From NCBI GenBank assembly GCA_905331475.1, contig CAJNYU010001352.1:1-64000 (forward strand): DNA of 64,000 nt, written 5' to 3'. Shown here in pieces: positions 34,711-48,187 of this stretch. The translations under genes were made by a program, and so were the position numbers. The stretch's first letter is position 1, and each line of letters starts with the position of its first letter. The notes under the pieces were generated by a model, which had not been told where the DNA came from, searched no databases, and saw nothing but the letters and a program-made list of their open reading frames with translations. The stretch is from Rotaria socialis. Its lineage: Eukaryota > Rotifera > Eurotatoria > Philodinida > Philodinidae.

Positions 34711-35763
34711 AGTTGTTGGCAAGAGAATTACAAGTTTATTAAACGTTGTTTTTTGACTATGTCTGCCAGTATTGTAGAACTGATATACTATCATGTTGAT
34801 CTGATTCTAGAGTGTTTTTTTATATTTTCAAGTCGATCTTTATCGTAAGAGAAACTTTCAGTGTAGAATGTGATGACACTGATTTAATAATGTGCATCAC
34901 AGTGATAAATATTTAACAATAATGAAGAAATTAGTATTAGATCAAATAGACAATGGTTCCTTTTGTCAATCTTTGCTTTTAATTAATATTCATATAAAGA
35001 AATAAGGGTGATGTTGGCTAATAAGGCAAACAAGTGATTCATTCAATAAACAAGGCCACATTCATCATAATTACACCGTAACATTTTCTTTTTTTTCTTC
35101 TATAAAAATACAAAGTTCATCTTACACATGATATGCTGATGCTAACGAGAGAACATCAGAAAAAGATTAAAAAATGATTAGCCATAAAAAGAAAGAGAAC
35201 GTTCTTTTCATCTTAGTATTTTTCATTTTTTTTCTACCTATGAATTACAACCGACAGGTTTTACTTGATACCCATGATAGAATTTATTGGGGATTATCTA
35301 AAAGAATGTAGTTACTAAACTTTTTTGTACAGGAACTAGCAACAATCATTTTGAAATGATAATATCATTCGTGTGCAATCTTATAGTATATATTATATAC
35401 TAAGGAAATGAAAGGTAGATACATGAGGTTAGTACATGATGTATGAAAAAGGAAAAAGGAAAAGGGAAAGAAAAAGAAAAGCGGGCGGTCATACGAGAAA
35501 CGCACCATTGTGTCACCATATGACAGGAGCAAAAAATCTTTAAAAGAAGAAAGAAAAATTTTACACTTTCTCCTTTTTCTCTATCATAGGACATAACTTT
35601 TCTTTTTATCAATCCTTATACGCTCGAAGTATCGAACGTTACATCAGGTAAAAAAAGGTAATAAAAATACACAAAAAAGATTATTTGAAAAGAACACTGT
35701 AAACATCAATGCCTATTTTTAGTTTGACTGCCTTATTTTTTTTCGCAAACGAAAAACGTCTCA
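34711..35763. other. Upstream region of the polyketide synthase gene
   Basis: About 1 kb, AT-rich. A G/A-rich tract (35440-35480) is the only compositional feature. No TATA or initiator could be singled out. The sequence just before the start codon (AAACGTCTCAATG) is unremarkable. Confidence 0.4.
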
Positions 35764-38700
35764 ATGAGCTCATTAAAACTTAATATTGATTTATCGCCCA
35801 AAGAAGATGTTGCAATTCAATTACCAATTATTGAAGAATCAAAATCATCGGCAACCATCGTAAATGAGGATTTGGCTATCGTTGGTATTGCATGTCGTTT
35901 CCCAGGTGGCAGCAATTCAATTGATGAATTTTGGTCGAACTTAGTTGGACAACAAGATTGTGTTCGCCCAGTTCCCAATGATCGTTGGAATGCCGATTTT
36001 TATACGGACTCGTCATCAAATGAACTATTTTTACCAGCTAAAATACCATCAGCTCGTTGTGGTTGGATTGATTTTGTTGGTGAATTCGATTGTGAATCAT
36101 TTTCAATTAGCAAACGTGAAGCTGAAAATATGGATCCACAGCAACAACTTTTATTGGAAGTAACTCTACAAGCACTTGAAGATAGTGGAATGCAGTATGC
36201 AGGTTCAAAAACCGGTGTTTATGTTGGCATTGGACAAGCTGAGCAGTACGAGCTGACCACAGCTGATTTAGAAAGTATTAATCCATATAGTGTCACCGGA
36301 TCAGCATTATCCTTAGCATCAAATCGTTTAAGTTATTGTTTTGATTTGCGAGGACCATCGATGTCTGTTGATACTGCTTGTTCATCCAGTTTGACTGCAT
36401 TTCATTTAGCTTGTCAAGCTATTCGAGATGGAACGTGCTCGGCAGCTATTGTAGCTGGTGTTAACATAATAATGAATCCGTCGACTTTCATACAATTTTC
36501 ACAATTAGGTGTTCTGTCACCCGATGGCATGTGCCAGTCGTTCAGTAACAAAGCAAATGGATATGTTCGATCAGAAGGCTGTGGGGTTGTTATTATTAAA
36601 CCATTGAAACAAGCTTTGATTGATAATGATCATATTTATTGTCGTGTCAGAGGTTCGGCAATTAATCAAGATGGTCATATATCTCCATCGTTAACAATGC
36701 CAAGTTCACAGGCACAAGTCGAAGTTTTTCAAATGGCTTGTAAAAATGGAAAAGTTAATCCAACAGAAATATTCTTTGCTGAAGCACATGCAACAGGCAC
36801 GAAAGTTGGCGATCCAACTGAAGGTATATAGATTCTATTCTAGTGTTTTATTTTTCAGGTAAAATATGTGTTTATATTTCTCTTCATATTTTAAAGCGAA
36901 TGCCATTGGAACAGTTTTTGGACGACAAGAATCTTATCTACGCATAGGTTCAGTGAAATCAAATGTTGGCCATTTAGAAACAGCAAGTTTTATGGCTGGT
37001 CTATTGAAATGTATTCTGATGCTTGAACATCAACAATTAATACCAAATATACATTTTAAGAAAGGTGAAGGTAATCCAGATATCAAATTCGAACAATATA
37101 AATTGTCGGTTCAAACAGAAATCGAAAAATTTCAAAATCAAGAAGAATTGATGATGATTTCAAGTTTTGGTTTTGGTGGTGCTAATGGTTGTGTAATTAT
37201 TCAAGGATATAAACGGTCCTCAGAACAATCACTGGCATCTTCTTCATCTTCACCACAACTATTTCTTGTCTCTGCGTCAACACCGCAGGCTCTAGAAGTT
37301 CGAATTCAAGAACTTAAGTTATCAACAAAAATATTTCATTCGCCAACTGCAATTTCATATACGCTTTATAACCGTTCATTACATCGTCTTACTGCATTTG
37401 CCATCGATGAAAAGCTCGATGAAAACACAACATTTACATCCACTCGAAAACGTGTTGATCAGTCACTAACTTGCATTTGGGTGTTTGCTGGCCAGGGTAA
37501 GAGTTTCATCAACTTACTTCTAACAATATACAGAAGATCGTTTCCAATGGAAAAATGCTTCACTTATCTATTTTTTTACTAAAATAATTTTTACCATGTT
37601 TGTGCTACGTGTTAAGGTCCACAACATCCCAAAATGGGCAAAACTCTCTATGCAAATATTGAAAGTTTTCGCTGTTCAATTGACGCATCTGACTTAATTT
37701 ATCGTGAGTGTTCTGGTCACAGTCTCATTCATGATATAGGATTATTCGGTTCAATGAATGGACCGAATCCAATGGCCGTCTATGACATAGCATATACATT
37801 GCCTGCTCTCGTCTTTTTACAAATCGGGCTTGTTGATATGTATCGACATCTAGGTGTTCCATGTGCGGCAGTATTTGGACATTCCTTTGGTGAAATGGCA
37901 GCAGCCTATGCTGCAAATATTTTCACGAGACAACACTGTATTCAAACAGCATATCAACGTGCTCGTATCTTACGACAAATGGATGGACGCGGTGCTATGT
38001 TAGCAGTTAGTTGTTCAAGTGAACATGTTCAATCCTTATTAGAAACACATGAACAAATATGGATTGCATCTTACAATAGTCCAAATTCAATAACATTAGG
38101 CGGTATCAAAGAATCAATAACAAGCATTTCAAATGAATTGTCGAAACAAGATATATTTAATCGAATATTGAAAATAAACAGTGCATTTCATACCCCACTT
38201 ATGGCATCGATTCGTTCAGAAGCTCTATCTTTGTTTAAAGAAACGCTGGCTGGATTTTCAGCACCTACAATTCCATATTTTAGTACGGTTAGTGGGCAAT
38301 GGAAAACTTTTGATTTTGATGAAAATTATACGGTCGATGGAATGGAAGGTAGATACTAAAGAGAATTTCTGTTATTTTGTTTTCAATTAGCTTTAATAAA
38401 AAGATTTGAAATTTTGTCGAAATTGAAAAGATTCATCTATAGTTAGTTTATGGCCAATGACTGTTTTTTTTCTAGGTCCAGTTTTATTCGACGTAGCCGT
38501 TCGAGCATGTTTAGAACGATTTGGTACCGATGCAGCATCTTTTCTAGAAATTTCAGCACATCCTGTTCTGAGTTCATATTTGACTGAAAATGGTTCAAAA
38601 TATAATTTATGTACACTGCATCGTCAACAATCAGAAATTGAAACAACATTAAAAACTCTTACTAATTTACGTATCTATGGATACTCACCAGCACAAGCGA

Positions 38701-41700
38701 ACATTTCTAAACTATATTCTTCGATGATGCCTCAGTCACGGATTCCACATTATTCACTTTATCCATTTCAACGTCAATATTGTGTTAAAGAAGATCCAGC
38801 ACATCGGTTTCAACGTACAATTCCGAGGTGGCATAGTTTAGCGGGTCGTCCACTTGCTCATCCACACACAACTTTTCAAACAAAGCTATCGTCAAAGTCA
38901 TTTGTTTGGATTCCAGATCATCGTGTACAGGGTCCAGCTGTATTTCCTGCAGCTGGCTACATTGAAATTTGTATGGAAGTATTTAATTGTATGAGTTTAA
39001 CAAATGTTCATATTGAAAAAGCTTTGATTATACCATCTGATCCGAATATTTATCGAACAGTGAGAATAGTTCTTCAAAACAATAATCAATCGCAAGTTTC
39101 AATGTATTCAAAATTAAATGAATACGATTCAGGTCATTGGACAGAACACATGAAGGCTTCAAAAGGTGACTCGGCTTCTTCTATACAATTGCCAGAATGG
39201 TCAAACAATTTAAAATCACGTTGTTCTTTGACTGTCATGGAACAAAAAGATGTTTATGGACGATTTTCTAGTATTGGCTTAGATTACGGACCGTATTTTC
39301 AATGTATACGAACTCTCCATCAAGGTGATAAAGAAGCATATGCACATTTAAATATTTCTCATTTACAAAAGTCATTAACTAACTCAAAACAATCACAGTT
39401 TCATATTCATCCAGCAATATTAGATAGTTCATTCCAAGTTCTGTTAGGTACGCAAAGATTTTTTCATGCCGCGTACGTGCCAACGTTTATTAAACAAATT
39501 GAATGGAGAATTGAGACAAATGAATTGCCAAATGATTTATATGTGTATGCTAAAGCAACAAATTTGGACTCTAGAAACATTTTAACAGGTGATATTTTCG
39601 TTGTTGATGAACAACAACAACGTCTCATTGGCACGATTATTGGTTTTGAGGCAACACAATTAGGACAATTGAATCAACCACAACCACTCTATTCTGTTTG
39701 TTATCAAACTGTTGAAACACCAATAATAACAACAATAACAAAATCACAGTTAAATATACTAGAAATACCAACAATTATTAAACAACAAGAAACTCTATTT
39801 GATAATGCATGTTCAGCATACATTGCTGAATTCCTTGCCTCGAATCCATTTGATTTGGAAACAATTGAAAAATGGCCCATCCATCGTCAACGCTATTGGC
39901 AATGGTTACATTCAACAATAGAATCAAAAACAATTTTACATGATTCGATTGAATTAATTGATCACCATCAAAGTGAAGCACTTCATTATGAAGCACAAGC
40001 AATTCATCGTGTCGGGAAGAATTTACATCTTCTTCTTAGTGATACTTTTGCTGTACAAAATCTATTTTTTGGTGACAACGATTCATTTATGGCTGATCTC
40101 TACTCAAAATCAATGACATTTCAACCATATACTCATATTCTTGCTCAAAAACTCGTCGATCAATTTAAGATGATACAAGAGCAACAACCCACTGAGTCAT
40201 CACGTGTTTTCTCAATTTTAGAATTAGGCGCTGGTACTGGTGCTCTTACTGCCGTTATTTTGGAGAAATTATATCAACAAACATCAATTATACAAGAAAA
40301 TCGATTAATTTATGTTTTCACTGATGTTAGTGGTAAATTTCTGTTGGATGCTAAAAAACGTTTCTCAACAATCTATCCATGTATTCAATATCAATCGTGT
40401 AATATTGATGTTGATTTATCAACACAGAAATTAAACATGTATTCATTTGATGTTGTTTGTGCATTTGATGTTCTTCATGTTGCACAAGATTTAAAATTGT
40501 GCTTGAATCGCGTCCAGCAACTATTAAAACCCAATGGTTATCTTCTGTGTATTGAATTAACTCGACCATGGACATGGATTCAATTCTTTTTTGGTTTATT
40601 TGCTGGTTGGTGGAATTTTTCAGATATAACTACAAGATCAACATGTTTTCTTGCCACTGGCAAATGGAATCAGTTGTTAACTGAATCAGGATTTCAATAT
40701 GTTCAAATTGAAAATGAAGGACATCCAGAATTTGGTCATTCACTATTGACTGCAAGATCTCCAGATTGGACTACTACTATCAGAACACTTTCTTCTAACA
40801 TTATCATATTTGATACAACTGAAGCTAGTTTAACAAATTTTAATTCATACATGGAACAACTGTTAGAATTAGCTCAATCATTACTTACAGTAGCAGAGCC
40901 AGCAACTGTCTTTGTTATTACTTTAATAACCACTCCACCGATTGGAGCAATGTTTACTGGATTTACTCGAGTTTGGGCTAATGAAGCTACACAACATGCA
41001 ATTTGTTCAATTGAATTTGATTATCTAGAATTACAGGAAAAACAAATGTGGTTAAATCGTATTCAAACAATGGTCGAAAATACAAGTGAACGAGAATTTA
41101 TTATTCGTCAACGTAAAATTACTGTACCACGACATATTCGTCGAATTTTAAGAAATACAATTACAACGGCAATAACGACTACTGATCAAGAAGGTATGTT
41201 AAATTGATCTTTAAAACTTTTTTTTTTGTAGTTTCATCTAGAAAGTATATATTTGGTTTTTTAATATTTTATTTTAGCTTATGTATGTTCAAGTCAATAT
41301 CAGAAACAACCATTTCGTCTTGAAATTGATACCATTGGCCAATTACAAACATTAAAATATTGTACATTTCACCCTTGTTCTTCATCACTGTCACCAGATG
41401 ATGTTCAAGTAGAAGTACACGCATCGGCATTAAATTTTAAAGATTTGATGTTAGCGTTGGGAATGTTAGAAAATCCAATGGGTTTTGATAGTGAAACATT
41501 GAAGTATCGCGAAAATTCAGTAAATCTTGGTCTAGAATTCAGTGGCATTGTCACTGGTCTCGGTTCAATGGCTTCACATACATTTAATATTGGTGATCCT
41601 GTATTTGGTTTTGCTAATCATTGTTTTTCCTCACAAATCATAACACATCAACATTTCGTTGTTAAAAAGCCGTCACATTTATCTCATACGGATGCAGTCT

Positions 41701-43412
41701 CACTTCCCATTGTATTTGCAACAGTTTATGCTGGATTGATTGTTAAAGCTCAACTAAAACGAGGCGAAACCGTACTCATTCATTCAGCTGCTGGGGGTAT
41801 TGGCCAGGCTGCCATTCAATTATCTCAATATATTGGTGCTAATGTTATTTGTACAGTTGGCTCCAATGAAAAACGTGAATTTTTAAAGAAAACTTATGGA
41901 TGTACTCAATTTGCAAATTCTCATTCAACCGAAGAATGGAAATCGGATGTTCAAAAACTAACTAACGGCCAAGGAGCTGACGTCGTTTTAAATTCGTTGA
42001 AAGGTGACGCAATCAAAGCTGGTTTAGAATGCCTGAAAACTGGCGGTCGTTTTATTGAAATTGGTAAGGTTGATATGTTGAATCATTCTATATTAGATAT
42101 GAATTTATTATTGCGTGATTTGAGTTTCCTGAGTGTTCAACTTGACATTTTAATGCAGAGTCAAACAGATAAAATTCAGCAATACTTACAAGCTGTTATG
42201 AAGTTAGCGTCGGAAAAACAAATTTCACCAATAGTTGATTGTATTTATGAATTAAAAGATACAGAATTGGCGTTTCGTTTTTTGATGTCTGGTCAACATA
42301 AGGGAAAATTAATTTTAAACATGCAAAGTAAACCGTCAAGCATTCATCCTTCGTCAACTATCTACAATCCAACAGTTTGTTACATTCTAAGTGGTGGTAC
42401 AGGAGCATTGGGTCTTCAATTGATACAGCATATGAGCGCAAAAGGCGCTAGAAAGTTTATCTTGTTATCTCGTCAAGGTACAGCTAGTCTAAGACCGTCT
42501 GACGCTGCGATGCTAGCTCGTCTTGAACGGTTCGATATTAAAATTTACATTGGCAAAGCTAATGTAGCCAAACTAGAAGATATTCATCGTGTCTTACAGG
42601 AAGCTCAAGAAAAATTGTTTATTTCATCATCTAAATACAGTATTCTTCATTTGGCGATGATTCTTGATGATGCATCCATTTCAAAATTGAATATTCATCG
42701 TATACAAAATGTAATACAATGTAAAGTACAAGGTGCAATTAATTTACTTCAAGCGATTCCTAATGATAAACTTGAAAATGTAATATTCTTTTCCAGTGCT
42801 GCTTCAACGTTTGGTAATCCATCGCAAGCAAATTATAGTGCTGCAAATACATTTCTTGATGTCTATGCTGGCCAACTTTCAAGTCTATTAAGAAAAAAAA
42901 TAAGAGTTCTAAATTTGGGTCTTGTTGAAGATGTTGGTATTCTGGCTGAAGATTGGAAATTAAAACAAATTCTAACCGCAAAAGGTTTTGCTGGTGGTTT
43001 AACATCGTTGGGTGTTGCAGAACTTGTTGATCATGTATTTTTAAATGATGATATTGATCATCAATTGTTATATGGTAATTTTCAAATGGAAGATTTAATC
43101 CGTTCATATCCAATGTTAAAAACTCGGCTAGAACATTTAATTGATTATACAATATTAAATAACAACGGTAGTTCAGGTATTTCATCTAATGGTAATGAAG
43201 TAACTGTTCAATCAGTGAGCGCCTATATTTCAACATTATTAGCAACATCAAATCTCGATGCAACTGAATCATTGACTGTACAAGGTTTAGATTCACTTTT
43301 GGCTGTTGAATTAAGTGCTGGTTTAAAGAAACAATTTGGACTAGTTATCAGCCAATTGGCACTGTTAGGTGGACTGTCTGTTAAACAAATTGTAGAATCA
43401 GCTTCTGCGTAA
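35764..43412 (+). CDS. Highly reducing type I polyketide synthase
   Basis: Five exons in phase (35764-36823, 36897-37496, 37617-38348, 38476-41193, 41278-43412) encode 2414 residues. Domain order is KS (about 35-450; Cys206 in VDTACSSS, His342 in EAHATGT, His379 in SNVGHLETA), acyltransferase (about 545-850; Ser in GHSFGE near 640, and a SAFH motif usual for malonyl-CoA), dehydratase (HRVQGPAVFP near 945, HPAILDSS near 1109), C-methyltransferase (ILELGAGTG near 1377), enoyl reductase (HSAAGGIGQAA near 1868), ketoreductase (GGTGALG near 2071, Tyr in NYSAANTF near 2221) and acyl carrier protein (Ser in GLDSLLA near 2371). Every recognised active residue is present. No thioesterase or reductase follows, so release must occur in trans or by another route. 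This is the layout of fungal highly reducing PKSs. Animal FAS-like PKSs share it, but animal FAS usually keeps a thioesterase and a dead methyltransferase. The product is probably a reduced, methyl-branched chain. Expected to be cytosolic. Confidence 0.95.
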
Positions 43413-43481
43413 AAAAAAACATATCTTTGGTACTTGCTTGCTTGATATTTTTAATATATTATTCTTTATATTGTATTCAAA

Positions 43482-43487
43482 AATAAA
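43482..43487 (+). terminator. Poly-A signal of the polyketide synthase gene
   Basis: AATAAA about 70 bp after the stop codon of the PKS, followed by a sudden GC-rich word (GCGGGGCGGG) that may mark the end of the transcription unit. Confidence 0.55.
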
Positions 43488-43489
43488 AT

Positions 43490-45299
43490 CTGCGGGGCGG
43501 GAATGAACTCTAAGAAAGACTTGTATTCTCGGAAACTCTACAAAAAGCAATTATATAGGCTATTGTATACTGATCCAAAAAAACACATTAAAGTCATCTG
43601 AGCTCATCAAAGCCTCAAAAGTTGCGTACGTCATGAACAGGCTTGAACCAATTAAACAAATTTTTGAATCTTGAAAATCGTTCTAGAATTCTATTAGAAG
43701 AGCTATACATAATGCCTTATTTCCATAATGAATCCTTTCTTGGAGTCCTTAGTACTTTATGGAATATCGTTCATCCTTCATACCTATCTATAACTGTTCT
43801 CTGTCATCGTGAAGAGACATATAGAACAATGAGAAAAGTATTTTCTAATTACCGAGAAGAACTTTTGATGGTTAATGCCTTTTATGAGGATGGTGCGAGA
43901 AGAAATAAGAGATCTCATCTTAAAACTTACACTCACTATTTTCTTCCAAAACATAGATGAGTTCAGTAAAACTTTACACATTCAGCAGCCATAATAAGAG
44001 GGAGTAACAATAAACCTGAAAAAAGAATAATCTACGCGAAAAAAACCTCCGACACTACTGAAAAACATGTACATAAATCAATCGAAGTGGTTTGCTATGG
44101 TATTATGATTATTTATAATATTCGAATCATCCTTGAACAATCTTAACATTGAAGCCATCTGATGATTCCTTCAGTCAGGATGAAATCTTGATAATGGTTG
44201 CTAGATAAATGCATCCTCTGTTTACGATATCTACTGCAAAAGATATGATTTCTCTAGTTACTTTTCCTATGAAATTTGTAGATTAAGTAGCATATCTATG
44301 ATCTTCAGATCATTTCAATAGTTTTAAAAAATCAAAAATTTCCGATGAGATCCTTAAGGAAGTCGAAACGCACCGTGGGATACTTTCAATGACTAATATC
44401 TTTCTTGATATAGTTCTATATTGACTTTATTTTCGATTGAATTCAATATTTGATCGTTCGGGAAATATTACAGAGTTCAAATCAGCTGATGATTATCTTT
44501 TCTGGAACATGAAATCTGAGCTTTAAACTTTGGAGACTCAACTTTGTTTCTAAATCTAAATTAAGAAAGAGATCTTAATGAATCAGTCAGCCATTGTAGG
44601 CCAGAGAAAATTCTCTGCGTTTGATTTGAATTTTCCCTCCAAAACTTAAATTGAATTAAAGACATGTCAGTAATCTAATGATGGCTATCTAGGGAATCGT
44701 CGAAATTGGTTATGGTAGTTTCTACCAACCCTACCCTCTACATTGACTTGTTCTCATAGCTACTTAAGAATAACTTGTAATCGAGTCTGAATGTCGTTGT
44801 TATTCATCGCTTTAGTAAAATCCACTCTGAAACTCGGTTATATTTTATTTCAAACATATACTCGCCGTCTTTTAAAGTCAAAATACTGTTTAAGAATGTC
44901 TAAGTTCAACTTGGCTTCTTTAACAAAAGCAGACATTTATCATTGTACTCTTGATTACTTCGACAGTCTTGTTCCCACCGCTTGATTGTGACTTGATCGA
45001 GACGGCATTCATTTTGTCCATGTCTGTATTTATTTTGCTCATCGGAGCTATGCTTGCCTTTCTTGCATCCAGTTTGACTAGACCCTGTTGTTACCGCCGC
45101 GTCGCAACATATTAATTTGAATTTATTCTTTCATCGCTCAAATTCTTCACGTCTCTCAGGATAATTGATCGTATCGCATTCAAGTTTAATTATTACGAAC
45201 GTCACTTCATGTTGTGTATGAATAGTCAGATCAGGTGCTGTGTTATCATATATGAATCCATCATGATGAATACAGTTTCATATAAAAGTAGAGCCCTGA
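43490..45299. other. Intergenic, no gene seen
   Basis: About 1.8 kb downstream of the PKS. ORFs at 43.64-43.96 kb and 44.79-44.98 kb are short, and I could not connect them to exons. No partner gene for the PKS (such as a thioesterase or transporter) is present. Confidence 0.5.
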
Positions 45300-46034
45300 T
45301 TAATTAGAATAAAGAATTTTTTTATTACCCATTTTATTATCATTCTCGATGTAAAGATCTCTACACTTAACAGATTTGAGCAGATCTTCCGCTTTTCTTC
45401 GTTGCAGCTCCATTTCTTCTTCTTGTTGTTGGGTTCGCGCAAATTGAACATCAGACAAAAATTGTCACAAGAGAAAAGACTCTGTAATAGCAGCAACTGC
45501 CCATTTTTCTATCTTCGGTTGCGATCCACTGCCTTGTACGCGTTGTTGATTTTCAACGAGCACTTCCAGAAATCTTGCGCGAACATATGTATCAATACTT
45601 TGGTTAACGACGAACGAACTCATGGATTGGTCCATAGAAGAATCCGATTCAGATTTGTTGATTCCAACAAGTGAATCGAGATCATAGATGATCATGAAAC
45701 AACTATATGCGAAACATTCGTCATAGCGTTCTATAAGTGTTTCGAACACTTTTTTTCTCGTCATTATGCGTCTTTTGATGCTAACAGATTCAGGGCAACT
45801 AATTGAAGGAATTGTACATTTCTACCTTTTCCATACATACTCAATCGTTCGAGCAAATTCTGTACATTTTTTACAGTGTTGTGTACATGTGTTGTATCAG
45901 ATGATCTTTCTGATTTTTCGATTCGTCGATCAAATTCCGCAGTAGTAGACGAGGTAGAGTTTCACTACCGATAAAGATTTGATACTGTTTTGCCATGCGA
46001 TCAGTGATTTTTAATACTTCTTCATAAGATACCT
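45300..46034 (-). pseudogene. Probable degraded gene, family unknown
   Basis: The minus strand reads as protein-like sequence in changing frames. An acceptor-like CTTTTCAG is followed by VSYEEVLKITDRMAKQY. A +1 frame continues as NVQNLLERLSMYGKGRNVQF and ends in stops near 45770. A further frame (45764-45465) runs KVFETLIERYDECF to SQPKIEKWAVAAITESF, meets TGA, and continues in the same frame with EEEMELQRRKAEDLLKS and further to a TAA at 45300. Amino-acid use is ordinary and partly coiled-coil, unlike chance AT-rich ORFs. The stop and frame changes argue for a pseudogene. I cannot name the family. Confidence 0.4.
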
Positions 46035-47557
46035 GAAAAGTCTGTTGCGTTCATTGTGCAGCTATACAGCGAACAGTTACGACTCGAGTTGACGTTGTGA
46101 AACAGATAAAAAATGATTTCGAGGAGAATATAAAAGCGATATATAAATGCTCAAATGTTTTAAATTCGCATGGACTGAGCTTACTCGCATGCCGCACCAC
46201 TGAAATTCGTCGAGGTAACTACTCGCTGATTGATGATATTTTGCTGGAGAGCCCATATTGAGGGTGTGGGTACGCGGGTGAGTCTGCATCATCTCTTCAT
46301 CCGCAGCGACCTCTACGCCCACGCCCACTCTGTATGCAAATACTTTTTTTATGTGTGCTGCTTTTGGCCCGCAGATAAGAAGCAGTTGTCTGCTCTTTTT
46401 ATAAGCTATAAAACAGAAAGTAGCATCTTCATTTCTCAAATTTGCATTAGGAACGCTTATGGTTCAATGGAAATTATTCAATAAAATTTAAAAAAATTAG
46501 TAAAACAATACGTGAAAAGTTATGGCTCTGTGAGTATATTACAAAAAATCCATCAGACTTCCTCAAGAAATGTATGCTGAGTACTCACAAAATATTCGAT
46601 TATGCAAGATGAGTGCTGGATAATCGTACGCAGATACTCATATTTTAGTCGAATTATTACGAATGAGTACTCTCTTCATCATTACCTTTACTAGAGAAGA
46701 TTTAACCTAATCTCGGCTAAATCAGTCGTGATATTTCAAGACTTTTCTGACTTTTCATTGCGAAGCAGTATAAAAATCCTCCGATTTCGTAGCCCGTGGT
46801 TGAAGAAATTGAATTGTGGGATTTCTAGCTGGAAGTTTGCACAAAGATATGTCCGGTAACCCGTATAATCTTGTGAAAATCAATGCTATATGCCATGATT
46901 CGCGCTCGAGATATCATATTTTCAAGCGATATCATTCCGTTGCGCGAACTCTATGTCTAATGAATGGGCAACTTTTCAAAATATTTTGATTTTTAACTGC
47001 ATTTCTATTCTGGAGTTTATTATTTTCAATGGTTAAAGTTACACTCTACTAACATTTTTTTTACCGAAAACCATTTAAAAAATACCTAATACTAATCTTC
47101 TTGGAAATGGATAACAGATTCTGCTGATAGGCTACAGAAGATTGTTCTGTTGTTTTCACGTTGATATTCTTGCATTACGTGTATAACAGGAATGAGAGTA
47201 TGTCTGAATGGCATCATAAAAAATATCGGTGGCTCAGCTTGATATAATCGAAGTGGCAAGTGTATATCGATTCAGGTTCGCTAAGATTTGTCTGATTTAC
47301 CGTAGAACAATTGCGTAGCTGTTCACAAGTTCACAAGTATCGAACTTAGTGATTAAGTGAAAATACTTAGAAACTGTCTGCGTCAGTTTTTCTTCTGTAT
47401 AATATGATAAGAAAAAAGTAAAATATTGAACATAAAAATAAATTTGGTTAGTTTTGAATGAGTGAATAAGAAAATACGTTTCACTGTTAGAAACGCTCAG
47501 AAATCTTCTGGAAAACGATTATTGTCCTGCTGTTTCTAGTTCTATGATAGTACTAGT
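46035..47557. other. Intergenic, with a GC-rich inverted patch
   Basis: No convincing gene. Around 46258-46335 the words GGGTGTGGGTACGCGGGTGAG and ACGCCCACGCCCACT form a loose GC-rich inverted pair in otherwise AT-rich DNA. Open frames over it on both strands are by-products. Confidence 0.4.
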
Positions 47558-48187
47558 TTAATCACGTGAATGGCTACGATGTCGCTCATGTTCGTGATGG
47601 TGTCCATGTTCATTATGATGTCCATGCTCTTGATGATGACCATGATGATGCCCACGGTCATGTCCACGGTGATTTTCGTGATCATATCCGTGCCCTTCTG
47701 GGTACTGTTGATATTCTGAGTGATGTCCATGATTTTCGTAATGCCCATGTCCACCACCTTCGAAATGGGGAGGAGAGTAACCTTGATGAGCCTGTTCGCC
47801 CCACGGTTGTTGCATCATCCCATGTGGAGCATAGTTTTCATGAGGCGGCGACTGCGCATGAGGGACATAAGGAGATGGGTCTGCTTGATAGTTGTTGTAT
47901 TGTGGCTGTCCATAACCTTGTTGATAAGGGTTGTGTGGTGGAGGTTGTTGATATGGAGAACCGCCTTGATAGGAACTATAAGGTGGGGGTGGCCCTTCAC
48001 AAGAAATACGACCATAGTACTGTTTTTATTGATGCAAATTAAAATCAGTCCTACCTTGTGCTGGCCACTGATTTACAAGTTGTTGCTGAGGATGGGACCC
48101 ATGTGGAGAAGAATGTTGCGCATTCTGATCATGATGTTGACCACCACTACCTTCACCTTTATGCAATAGATTTTTTAAAAATGACAT
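47558..48187 (-). CDS. Pro/Gln/Tyr-rich protein with a histidine-rich tail
   Basis: Two exons, 48055-48187 and 47558-47994, join in phase through a 60-bp intron (donor G|GTAGGA, acceptor GTGAAG) and give 189 residues. The start ATG follows an acceptor-like CCTTTTAG, so a 5'-UTR intron is possible. Residues 1-45 are polar with His and Gln. The middle (about 45-110) is rich in Pro, Tyr, Gln and Gly (PPPPYSSYQGG type), and residues about 120-185 are dominated by His with Gly and Glu (HGHH, HHHGHH, EHGHHNEHGHHH), ending RHRSHSRD. No signal peptide or membrane segment. Such His tracts bind transition metals, and Pro/Tyr/Gln-rich regions are typically disordered. No specific function can be given. 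The His-rich repeat also opens shadow frames on the plus strand. Confidence 0.75.

Noticed and set aside
38443..43185. Several minus-strand ORFs under the PKS
   Set aside because: Antisense shadows. The plus-strand protein has every domain motif in order.
43643..43960. 105-residue ORF downstream of the PKS, considered as a trans-acting thioesterase
   Set aside because: No GxSxG or other hydrolase motif, and no ATG context or splice structure.
46258..46290. GGGTGTGGGTACGCGGGTGAG considered as telomeric repeat
   Set aside because: Only one full TGTGGG unit is present. The rest diverges.
46077..46484. ORFs of 120 and 84 residues on opposite strands
   Set aside because: They overlap a GC-rich inverted patch, have no recognisable motif, and no splice sites link them to other exons.
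47542..48169. Long plus-strand ORFs opposite the His-rich gene (Asp/His-rich and Met/Leu-rich)
   Set aside because: They are antisense shadows of the repetitive His/Gly codons. Only the minus strand gives an in-phase spliced protein.
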